Origin: Saccharothrix luteola
Lineage (GTDB): Bacteria > Actinomycetota > Actinomycetes > Mycobacteriales > Pseudonocardiaceae
Direction of reading: 5' to 3'
Length of the DNA: 64,000 nt
NCBI RefSeq assembly: GCF_020859565.1
Contig: NZ_JAJHUO010000043.1
Coordinates: 1-64,000, forward strand
Every line of letters starts with the position of its first letter. Within the stretch, counting starts at the first letter, position 1. Made by a program: the position numbers and the translations under genes. Positions 43,027 through 49,959 of this stretch are shown piece after piece. The notes beneath the pieces are model-generated. The model did not search any database and was not told the origin of the DNA. It saw nothing but the letters and a program-made list of their open reading frames with translations.

Positions 43027-43245
43027 TCACACCGCGGTCTGGGTCGGGCCCCACGGCGTGTCGTCGGACGTCGGGCCCCACGGGGTGTCATCGGAGGTCG
43101 GGCCCCACGGGGTGTCGTCGGAGGCGGTCGCCGTCGTCGGGCCCCAGGGCGTGTCGTCGGCGTGGGCGGCGGTGGCGCCGAGGACCGGGAAGAGGACGAT
43201 CGCGGCGATCGCGGTGGCGGTGGCGAGGGTCTTGGTGATGTTCAT
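43027..43245 (-). CDS. secreted 72-residue peptide with four DDTPWGPT repeats
   Basis: Small exported protein: MNITKTLATATAIAAIVLF and on to an AxA site (AAHA), after which the mature peptide is almost entirely four copies of DDTPWGPT joined by short Thr/Ser/Ala spacers, ending QTAV. No Cys. No family recognised. GAGG lies about 8 nt before the ATG. Upstream is a -10 box TAACGT and heptamers (CGCGATA type) on an 11-bp grid, matching the promoter of the NRPS operon, so it is probably co-regulated with the cluster. It might be a RiPP-like precursor, a cell-surface or signal peptide, or an unrelated exported peptide; the repeats show no hallmark of a known RiPP class. Confidence 0.75.
   Translation of the reverse strand: MNITKTLATATAIAAIVLFPVLGATAAHADDTPWGPTTATASDDTPWGPTSDDTPWGPTSDDTPWGPTQTAV
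43042..43158. repeat. tandem ~27-bp repeat encoding DDTPWGPT
   Basis: Four near-identical units containing GTCGGGCCCCACGGGGTGTC lie head to tail; three have a 27-nt period and the fourth is separated by a 5-codon longer spacer. All keep the reading frame of the peptide gene. Confidence 0.9.
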
Positions 43246-43285
43246 TCCGGGGCCTCTTCCTGGTCGGTTCCTGCTGCTGGAACCG

Positions 43286-43342
43286 ACGTTAGGAATGCTC
43301 ACCATCGCGGCCTTATCGTGCCGCGATGGAGGCATTATCGCG
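43286..43342 (-). promoter_or_regulatory. SARP-type promoter of the repeat-peptide gene
   Basis: On the minus strand: CGCGATA (43342-43336), CACGATA (43320-43314) and CGCGATG (43309-43303), on an exact 11-bp grid with one slot unoccupied. Then 11 nt, then -10 TAACGT (43291-43286). This is the same layout as at 47355-47389. Confidence 0.65.
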
Positions 43343-43397
43343 GCTGAATAGAGATCACCCAGAAGCCGCTCAGACCCACTTCGACCTGCATCTTCGG

Positions 43398-44363
43398 CTA
43401 GGCGGCCGTCGTTGCCACCTTCTTGGCGAATGTGTTGTGGGGCGTGGCAGGCACCGTTCCCGTGGTGTGGTCCACCGATATCGGGGCGCCCAGTTCCCGG
43501 CAGGCCGCGCGAATATCGTCGACTTTCGCGTCGTGGTCCGGGTCGGTGCGCGACACCAGCACGCCGACCATCGTCCCGCTGTGCGCGACGGCCACGCCGA
43601 GGGCGTCCGCGTCCCGGCTGATCGCGATCAACGGGTCGAGCAGGCGCTTGTGGCAGCGGCGCTGGTTCAGCTCGGCGCTGCGGGTGGCCACCCGGCCGAC
43701 CGCCGCCAAGTCGCCCCGCGCCAGTGCCGAGCCGACGTCGTCGAGCAGCACGCCGTACTCGCGGCGCTCGGCCGCGGTGATGGGCGGGCGGGTCGTGTTG
43801 AAGTCCACGGTGTCCACCTGGCCGCCTTCGTCCACGCCGATCACGGTCAGCGGCGGCGGCGCCCCCAGCGCCCGGCACAGCGCCACCCGGCGGTGGTGGA
43901 ACGCGACGATGCCGGGGTGCATCAGGCCGTCGGTCGGCTCGACGCCGCGCAGCAGCAGTTCGGTCTCCCGCGGCCCCACGACGCGTCCCAGCGCGTCGCC
44001 GACCGCCCGCACGGTGGCGACGAGGTCCGCGGAGGAACTGGCCATGCCCTTGCCCTCGGGCAGGTCGCTGGTGATCTCCAGCGTGCCGCCGAACCCGGCC
44101 GCGCCGAACCGGTCCAGGGCCGACCGCGCGACGAAGGCGGACTTCCGCTTGTGCTCGGGCGACACGCGCAGCTCGGACGAGCCCGGGAACAGCGTGATGC
44201 GCGCGGTGGACCAGCGGGCGATCGGCAGGGTCACCAGGAAGTCCTCACCCGACCCCGGCAGCGCGCCCTGCAACAGCTCGCCGAAGGTGCCGAAGGACAC
44301 CCCGGTGCCGTGCCGCACCTCGACCGACGTGCCCCTCCGCGTCGCCGTCATCCCCTCGGTCAC
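43398..44363 (-). CDS. GHMP-family kinase, L-threonine kinase (PduX)-like
   Basis: A 321-residue GHMP kinase. Motif 1 is FGTFGELLQGALPG near the N-terminus; the phosphate-binding motif 2 is LPEGKGMASSSADLVA (about 108-123); the C-terminal motif is VAVAHSGTMVGVLVS. GELLQG and PxGKGMASSSAD are characteristic of the PduX/threonine-kinase branch, which makes O-phospho-L-threonine with ATP. In a peptide cluster this would suggest an activated Thr-derived precursor, but homologues may act on other hydroxy compounds. It lies 64 nt downstream of the LOG-like gene, probably co-transcribed from the SARP-type promoter at 45080-45114. Confidence 0.78.
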   Translation of the reverse strand: MTEGMTATRRGTSVEVRHGTGVSFGTFGELLQGALPGSGEDFLVTLPIARWSTARITLFPGSSELRVSPEHKRKSAFVARSALDRFGAAGFGGTLEITSDLPEGKGMASSSADLVATVRAVGDALGRVVGPRETELLLRGVEPTDGLMHPGIVAFHHRRVALCRALGAPPPLTVIGVDEGGQVDTVDFNTTRPPITAAERREYGVLLDDVGSALARGDLAAVGRVATRSAELNQRRCHKRLLDPLIAISRDADALGVAVAHSGTMVGVLVSRTDPDHDAKVDDIRAACRELGAPISVDHTTGTVPATPHNTFAKKVATTAA

Positions 44364-44427
44364 GACCCATCACCACCCTGTGCTCGGTTCGTCGTCATGT
44401 CGGTCGGTCGTGCCCCGTCGAAGTCGG

Positions 44428-45048
44428 TCACGGCGTGGGCCTGCCGAGCAGGCGCAGCACGTCGTCGGCGGTGTCGGCCACGTCGAGCATCCTCACCTGG
44501 GCCCTGGTGGCGAAGTCGTCCGCCTCCGCGTGCGCCAGCAGCGCCACCAGCGGGTCGAAGAACCCACGCCGGTTGACCAGCACGATCGGCCGGGCCAGGC
44601 CGCCCGCCTGTTCCAGCGCCATCAGCTCGGCGAGCTCGCGCAGGACGTCCACGCCGCCCGGCAGCACGACGAAGCCGTCGGCGAGCCGGTGCACCAGCTT
44701 GATCCGCTCGTCCGCGGTGCGCACGGCCTGCAGCACCGTGCCGCCCACCTTCGGCACGCCGCCGCGCAACTGGGACAGCGGCACCACGTTGTTCACCGGG
44801 CTGCCCGCGGCGTGCGCGGTGCTCACCAACCGGCCGAGCACGCCGACCGGGGCGCCGCCGCACACCACACCCAGCCCGACGCCGCCGAACCGCGCGCCCA
44901 GCTCGGCGGCGAAGGCGAGGTACTGCCCGCCCGCGCCCTCCCCCGTGCCGCAGAGCACCCCGACCCGGCGCACCGGTGGGCGCAGGGACAGGTCCAGCAC
45001 CTCGGCCGTCAGGACCGCAACACCGGCTCGATCCGGCATCGCCACCAC
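44428..45048 (-). CDS. LOG-family (Rossmann, TIGR00730-like) protein with altered signature
   Basis: A 206-residue Rossmann-like protein of the LOG/lysine-decarboxylase-like family: RRVGVLCGTGEGAGG, GLGVVCGGAPVGVLGRLV, MALEQAGGLARPIVLVN. The hallmark PGGxGTxxE is changed to LPGGVDVLRELAEL, so the Gly-Thr is lost although the PGG and a Glu remain. Canonical LOG enzymes release ribose-5-phosphate from cytokinin nucleotides; this one may act on another nucleotide or have lost that activity. The GTG at 45048, 6 nt after AGGAG, is preferred. First gene of a unit with the GHMP kinase; a SARP-type box lies upstream. Confidence 0.75.
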   Translation of the reverse strand: MVAMPDRAGVAVLTAEVLDLSLRPPVRRVGVLCGTGEGAGGQYLAFAAELGARFGGVGLGVVCGGAPVGVLGRLVSTAHAAGSPVNNVVPLSQLRGGVPKVGGTVLQAVRTADERIKLVHRLADGFVVLPGGVDVLRELAELMALEQAGGLARPIVLVNRRGFFDPLVALLAHAEADDFATRAQVRMLDVADTADDVLRLLGRPTP

Positions 45049-45079
45049 CGTCCTCTCCTGTGGGCTGCCGTCCCGCCGA

Positions 45080-45114
45080 AGCCAAGACGTCGCCGCCATC
45101 GATGTCCTATCGCC
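45080..45114 (-). promoter_or_regulatory. SARP-type box upstream of the LOG/kinase unit
   Basis: On the minus strand GGCGATA (45114-45108) and ATCGATG (45103-45097), 11 bp apart, then 11 nt and a weak -10 TTGGCT (45085-45080). Less perfect than the other copies. Confidence 0.45.
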
Positions 45115-45125
45115 GGGCACGGCGG

Positions 45126-47249
45126 TCACCGGCCCGAGGTCGCGGTGCGCAGTTCGCGCGGCTCGGAGGCGCGCGCGGAGGGAAGGGCGAGCACCACGCC
45201 CGTCGTCCGGTCCGGCTTGGGGCGGGGTGCGTGCACCCGCCGCGGCCGGGCGTGCTCGGCCTCGCGTTGCCGCGCGAACGCCACGACCAGGCCGCCGACG
45301 TGGCAGGTCAGGCCGCCGTCGGGGGCGCGTTCCAGCTCGAGCAGGCCGGCGTCGACCAGTTCGGCGAGCGCGTCGTCGGCCTCGTCGGGGTGGGTTTCCA
45401 GCAGCGGGGCGCACAGCGCGCCGGGGAACTCGACCGGTCCGGGTCCGAGCAGGCCGACCCGGCGCAGCAGGCGGCGGGCCACCGGGCTCAGGCGGGTGTG
45501 CGGCGCGGTCAGCGAGTCTTCGACGTCCCGGGCCAGTTCGCGCCAGCCGTCGCCGGCGGTGAGCCGGGCGGTCTGGGTCGCGACGGGCCAGTGCGGACGG
45601 GCCGCCAGGCGTGCGCCGGCCAGGCGCAGCGCGAGCGGGTCGCCGCGGCACTCCTCGGCCAACCGCAGGACGTCGTCGTGCTGCGCTCCCGCGCGTTCCG
45701 CGCCGATCACGGCGGTGACCAGGCGTGCGCCTTCTCCGACGCTCAGCGGGCCGGTCGTGACGTGCCAGGCGCCGACGAGCGTGGTCAGCCCGCGCCTGCT
45801 GGTGACGATGACGGCGCAGGTCGGGCTGCCCGGGAGCAGCGGTGCGACCTGCCGTTCGTCCGCCGCGTCGTCCAGCACGACCAGCACCCGGCGGTCGGCG
45901 GTCAGGTCGCGGTAGAGATCGGTGCGCTCGTCGGTGCTCGGGGGGATCGCCGGGTCCGGCACGCCCAGGGCGCGCAGGAAGCGGGCGAGCGCGTGGGCCG
46001 GGTCGACCGGATCTGCGCCCGCGCCGTGGAGCCGGACGAACAGCTGGCCGTCGGGGTAGTGCGCGCGCAACCTGTGTGCCGCGTGCACCGCGAGTGTCGT
46101 CTTGCCACTCCACGCCCGACCACCGACGGCCACCACGCGGGTGCTCGGGTCGGTGGTGGGTGGGGCGAGCAGGTCGCGGACTCGGGTGAGGAGGTCGGTG
46201 CGGCCGGTGAAGTCCCGGCTGGTCGGCGGCAGCAGGTGCGGCACGGCACGGCGGGTGACGGCGGTGGGACCGAGATCGGGGCCGGGGTCGGCTCCGGGGT
46301 CGGGGCGAGCGTCGGAATCAAGGCCGCGCATCGAGCCGGAGCCGAAGCCGGAGTCCCGACGAGAGCCCAGGTTGGAGCGGGAGCCCGAGCCCGAGCCGGC
46401 GCGGGGGCTTGAGCGGGACTGGGAAGGGGAGCTGCGATCGGAAGTCGCGGCGGTGGAGGCGGGCGCGGGGGCGGCGGCGGTGGAGGCGGGAGTGAGGGTG
46501 GGACCGGGGGTGGGGTGGGCGGTAGGGCTGGAGCCGGCGAGGATCGCCCGTTGGACCCGCGACAGCTCCTCCCCCGGTTCCAGGCCGAGCTCGTCGACCA
46601 GCAGCCGGCGGCCGTCCTGGTAGACCTCCAGCGCCTCGGCCCGCCGGCCGGCCGCGTGCAGCGCCACCATCATCTGCGCGCGCAGCCGCTCCCGGAACGG
46701 GTTGGCGGCCACCAGTTCCGCCAGCTCCCCGATCAGGTCCGGCCGCGGGCCGAGCGGTAGTTGGACGTCGACGTGCTCCTCCACCACCGAGATCCGCCGA
46801 TCGGCGAGCGCGGTCCGGGCCGCGTCGACCAGCGGGCCGTTCACGCCGTCCAGAGGCCTTCCGCGCCACAGCGCCAGAGCCTCCCGGTAGTGCGCGACGG
46901 CAACCCGGGGATCGTCACCGGCCACGGCGAGGCGGGCGCGGGCCACCAACCCGTCGAACGCCAGCAGGTCGAGCTGGTCCTCCCCGCACCGGATCAGGTA
47001 GCCGGGGGTCTGGCGGACCACGACGTCCGGCAGTCCCGCGCCGTGCAGCGCCCGCCGGATCGCGGAGACGCAGATCTGGATCTGCTCACGCGCCGTGGAC
47101 GGCGGCCTGGTGTCCCACACGGCGTCCACCAGCCGGTCCACCGCGACGACCCGGTTGGCCTGCAACAGCAGCATGGCCAGCACCGCCCGTTGACGCGGCG
47201 GGAACGCCAGGCCGGCCGCGTCCAGCGGGCCGAGAATCCGGAAAATCAT
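45126..47249 (-). CDS. SARP-family regulator with NB-ARC domain
   Basis: A 707-residue cluster-type SARP. N-terminal winged HTH (FRILGPLDAAGLAFPPRQRA), activation domain with LVDELGLEPGEELSRVQRAI near 230, a long low-complexity linker of Pro/Ser/Thr then Gly/Asp/Arg (about 240-345), and an NB-ARC domain with P-loop VGGRAWSGKTTLAVHAAHR, VLVVLDDAADERQ and a winged-helix end. No TPR tail, unlike the SARP at 40050. The ATG at 47249 opens directly on the conserved first strand. It is divergent from the PCP-LanB-NRPS operon with heptamer pairs facing both ways, so it is the best candidate for the activator of that operon and of itself. Confidence 0.85.
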   Translation of the reverse strand: MIFRILGPLDAAGLAFPPRQRAVLAMLLLQANRVVAVDRLVDAVWDTRPPSTAREQIQICVSAIRRALHGAGLPDVVVRQTPGYLIRCGEDQLDLLAFDGLVARARLAVAGDDPRVAVAHYREALALWRGRPLDGVNGPLVDAARTALADRRISVVEEHVDVQLPLGPRPDLIGELAELVAANPFRERLRAQMMVALHAAGRRAEALEVYQDGRRLLVDELGLEPGEELSRVQRAILAGSSPTAHPTPGPTLTPASTAAAPAPASTAATSDRSSPSQSRSSPRAGSGSGSRSNLGSRRDSGFGSGSMRGLDSDARPDPGADPGPDLGPTAVTRRAVPHLLPPTSRDFTGRTDLLTRVRDLLAPPTTDPSTRVVAVGGRAWSGKTTLAVHAAHRLRAHYPDGQLFVRLHGAGADPVDPAHALARFLRALGVPDPAIPPSTDERTDLYRDLTADRRVLVVLDDAADERQVAPLLPGSPTCAVIVTSRRGLTTLVGAWHVTTGPLSVGEGARLVTAVIGAERAGAQHDDVLRLAEECRGDPLALRLAGARLAARPHWPVATQTARLTAGDGWRELARDVEDSLTAPHTRLSPVARRLLRRVGLLGPGPVEFPGALCAPLLETHPDEADDALAELVDAGLLELERAPDGGLTCHVGGLVVAFARQREAEHARPRRVHAPRPKPDRTTGVVLALPSARASEPRELRTATSGR

Positions 47250-47294
47250 GTCTGCGAACCCCCGGGTCGATTTCACCGAGCTGCTTGCGGACTG

Positions 47295-47329
47295 ACCTTC
47301 GTCGCCCTTTTTATCCCGCCGCTATCGCG
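47295..47329 (-). promoter_or_regulatory. SARP-type box facing the SARP gene
   Basis: On the minus strand CGCGATA (47329-47323) and CGGGATA (47318-47312), 11 bp apart, then 11 nt and a -10-like GAAGGT (47300-47295). Probable autoregulatory promoter. Confidence 0.5.
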
Positions 47330-47354
47330 GACTTAACGGTCGCCCCCTTGCCCT

Positions 47355-47389
47355 CGCGATAGCACCGCGATAAGCCGCCTTCTTAGCGT
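47355..47389 (+). promoter_or_regulatory. SARP-type promoter of the PCP-LanB-NRPS operon
   Basis: Two perfect CGCGATA heptamers at 47355 and 47366 (11-bp period), then 11 nt and a -10 box TAGCGT (47384-47389). The heptamers occupy the -35 region, the arrangement known for SARP-activated promoters. Confidence 0.75.
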
Positions 47390-47436
47390 TCCGCTCATCA
47401 AGATGCCAGGTGGGACCCTATGCAGGAGGTGGCGGG

Positions 47437-47667
47437 ATGTCCGTCGAAACGATCGGCACAACCGTCCTGGAGGTCTTCCGGGACGTGCTGAAGAACAGCG
47501 AGCTCGGCGAGGACACCGATTTCTTCGAGGCCGGTGGTGATTCCCTGCTCGCGATCGACGCGATCCAGCGGATCGGCGAGGACGTCGGCCTCGACCTCGA
47601 CCCGGTGGTCATCTTCATGTACCCGACGCCGGCCAGCTGCGCCGGTGCGGTCGCGGACCTCGGGTAA
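47437..47667 (+). CDS. stand-alone acyl/peptidyl carrier protein
   Basis: A 76-residue carrier protein with the phosphopantetheine site in FFEAGGDSLLAIDAIQRI (Ser near residue 37), where GGDSLLAI is the PCP/NRPS type. The helical ends VLEVFRDVLKN and FMYPTPASCAGAVADL are typical. It would carry an aminoacyl or acyl group as a thioester for partner enzymes. First gene of the operon, 6 nt before the first LanB-like gene, so the loaded amino acid may be the substrate of the LanB-like pair. The ATG at 47437 has AGGAGG 7 nt upstream. Confidence 0.92.
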   Translation: MSVETIGTTVLEVFRDVLKNSELGEDTDFFEAGGDSLLAIDAIQRIGEDVGLDLDPVVIFMYPTPASCAGAVADLG

Positions 47668-47673
47668 GCGCCG

Positions 47674-49959
47674 ATGACCTCCATCGTCACGGGCCGGCGC
47701 CCGCCGGCCCCACCGGTCACCGACGGCTTCCGGTGGTGGCCGGAGCTGATCGTGCGCGGGGCCGGGTTCGCCGCTTCCGGCGTGCTCGACCTGGCCGACG
47801 CCGAACTGGGCAAGCACGCCGACGAAGCCGCCGCCGGGGACGACCCCGCCGCGTGGCAGCGGTTCCGCGAGCAGTTCGAGGCCGCCACCACCGCGATGGG
47901 GCAACGGCTGCGCGACATCGCCGCGTCCCCGTCGTTCCAGCACGCGGTGACCTGGCAGAACCACAGCCTGCTCCCGCTGGCCGTCGAACCGTTCCTGCGC
48001 CGCCCGGCCACCGAGTCCCGCAACTCCAAGAACCGGCAGCGCGAGGAGCTGATCGCCTCGTACTGGCAGCGCTACTGCCTGAAGAACGACTCGATCGGCT
48101 TCTTCGGCCCGGTCGGCTGGGCCCGGTGGGACGACCGCCCGCACAGCGAGGTCGTCGTCGGCGACCGGCTGGTGCGCCGGTCCACCGTGTTCTTCGAGAG
48201 CTGGGCGGTCGACCGGCTGGCGGAGGTCGTCGGCGCCACCCCCGGCCTGCGGTCCTGGCTCGCGCCCCGGCGGATGCCCTACCTGCGGCTGGTCGGCGAT
48301 CGGGTCGAGCTGCCCATGGGCGCCCCGGTCGACCTGAACCCCCTGCAGGCACGAGTGCTGCGCGCCTGCGACGGGGTGGCCCGGGCGCGCGACCTCGGCG
48401 GTGACGAGGTCGCCGAGGTGCTGGCCGACTTCGCCCGCCGCCGGTGGATCACCTGGAAGATCGACCTGCCGGTGACGCCGTTCCCCGAACGAGCGCTGCG
48501 CGCGGTGCTCGCGCGGGTGGACGACGAAGAGCTGCGCCACGCCTGCCTGGCTCCGCTCGACCGGCTGGAGGCGTGCCGGGAGGCCGTCGCACGGGCGGCC
48601 GACGCGACCGCGTTGACCGAGGCGCTGACCGCGGCCGACCGGGTGTTCCACGAGCTGACCGGCGCGGACGGGCGACGTCACGGCGGTCAGGCCTACGGCG
48701 GCCGGACGCTGATGTACCAGGATTGCGCCCGCGACGTGGACGCCGTGTTCGGCCAGGACCTGATGGCCGCGGTCGAGCCGGTGGAGCTGCTGGCCCGCGG
48801 CTGCCGGTGGTTGTGCGCGCAGGCCGCCGACGCGGCACGCGCCACGTTGCTGGAGGTCTACCGCCGCGTCGGCGGGCCGTGCGCCCTGTCGGACCTGTGG
48901 GCGGCGGCCCTGGGCCCGCTGCGCCGCGGCGTGACCGCGGCGGTGGACGCGGCCCGCGTCGAGTACGCCGCGCGTTGGGCGGCCGTCCTGCGCCCGCCGC
49001 CGGGCGCGACCGAGGTGCGCCGCTCGCACGCCGAACTGCTGCCCGCGGTGCGCGCCGCGTTCGACGTGCCTGGGCCGGGCTGGAGCGCCGCGCGCTACCT
49101 CTCCCCCGACCTGATGATCTCGGCGACCGACCTGGACGCGGTGCGCCGCGGCGACTTCCAGGTGGTGGTCGGCGAGATCCACCTGGCGATGAACAGCCAG
49201 CGCAGCAACTGCTTCGTCACCCAGCACCCGGAGCCGGCCGACCTGCTGCGGCACGTCGACGCGGACTTCCCGCAGCCGCGGCTGCTGCCCGCCCCACCGC
49301 GCAGCGGCCCGGTCCGCCGGTCCACCCGCACCCAGTCCGCGCTCACCCGCGACGCCGACCGGCTGGTCGAGTTCCACCACCACACCGTCCCCGCCGACCG
49401 ACCGGGGCTGCTGCCCAGCAGCGCGATCACCGTGCAGGAGGACCACGACGGCCTGGTCGCGGTGCTGCCGGACGGCACTCGGCACGACCTGCTCGACGTG
49501 TTCTCCGAGGTCCTGATGGACGTGGTGCTCAACGCGCACAGCCTGTTCGCCGGGCACGCGCACGTGCCGAGGGTGGTCGTGGACCGCGCCGTGGTGCAGC
49601 GCGAGACGTGGCGCTTCCGGGCGGCCGAGGTGCCGTTCGCGTCCGAGAAGGACGAGGCGCGCCGGTTCGTCGCGGCCCGCGCCTGGCGGGAGGCCGCCGG
49701 CCTGCCGCCGCGGGTGTTCGCCAAGGCGGGCTCCACCGACAAGCCGGTGTACGTCGACTTCGACAGCCCGGTGCTGGTGAACGTGCTGGCCAAGATGCTG
49801 CGCGGCGCGGCACCGGACCAGCTCCTCGGCTTCACCGAACTGCTGCCCGACCTGGACCACCTGTGGCTGGTGGACCAGAACGGCGACCGCTGCACGTCCG
49901 AGCTGCGCTTCGCGATGGTCGACCGGCTCGGCGCGCCCGATGGACAGGAGGCCCCGTGA
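47674..49959 (+). CDS. lantibiotic dehydratase-like protein 1 (LanB glutamylation-domain type)
   Basis: A 761-residue protein resembling the N-terminal tRNA-dependent glutamylation region of class I LanB dehydratases (Lant_dehydr_N). LanB-like features include ASYWQRYCLKNDSIGFFGPV, YGGRTLMYQDCARDVD, VVGEIHLAMNSQRSNCFV, RVVVDRAVVQRETWRF and, near the end, KPVYVDFDSPVLVNVLAKML with CTSELRFAM. It ends there: I see no C-terminal elimination (SpaB_C) domain, and it is shorter than the ~1000 residues of full LanB enzymes. Relatives of this size include PEARL-type aminoacyl-tRNA peptide ligases. Follows the carrier gene by 6 nt and overlaps the next gene by 4 nt. Confidence 0.75.
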   Translation: MTSIVTGRRPPAPPVTDGFRWWPELIVRGAGFAASGVLDLADAELGKHADEAAAGDDPAAWQRFREQFEAATTAMGQRLRDIAASPSFQHAVTWQNHSLLPLAVEPFLRRPATESRNSKNRQREELIASYWQRYCLKNDSIGFFGPVGWARWDDRPHSEVVVGDRLVRRSTVFFESWAVDRLAEVVGATPGLRSWLAPRRMPYLRLVGDRVELPMGAPVDLNPLQARVLRACDGVARARDLGGDEVAEVLADFARRRWITWKIDLPVTPFPERALRAVLARVDDEELRHACLAPLDRLEACREAVARAADATALTEALTAADRVFHELTGADGRRHGGQAYGGRTLMYQDCARDVDAVFGQDLMAAVEPVELLARGCRWLCAQAADAARATLLEVYRRVGGPCALSDLWAAALGPLRRGVTAAVDAARVEYAARWAAVLRPPPGATEVRRSHAELLPAVRAAFDVPGPGWSAARYLSPDLMISATDLDAVRRGDFQVVVGEIHLAMNSQRSNCFVTQHPEPADLLRHVDADFPQPRLLPAPPRSGPVRRSTRTQSALTRDADRLVEFHHHTVPADRPGLLPSSAITVQEDHDGLVAVLPDGTRHDLLDVFSEVLMDVVLNAHSLFAGHAHVPRVVVDRAVVQRETWRFRAAEVPFASEKDEARRFVAARAWREAAGLPPRVFAKAGSTDKPVYVDFDSPVLVNVLAKMLRGAAPDQLLGFTELLPDLDHLWLVDQNGDRCTSELRFAMVDRLGAPDGQEAP

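Noticed and set aside
43042..43158. CRISPR-like repeats
   Set aside because: The repeats are tandem without unique spacers and encode DDTPWGPT in frame inside a secreted peptide gene.
46270..46560. Sequencing artefact or frameshift in the SARP linker
   Set aside because: The Gly/Ser/Asp/Arg-rich stretch is unusual, but the frame stays open and links two intact domains, so a natural low-complexity linker is more likely.
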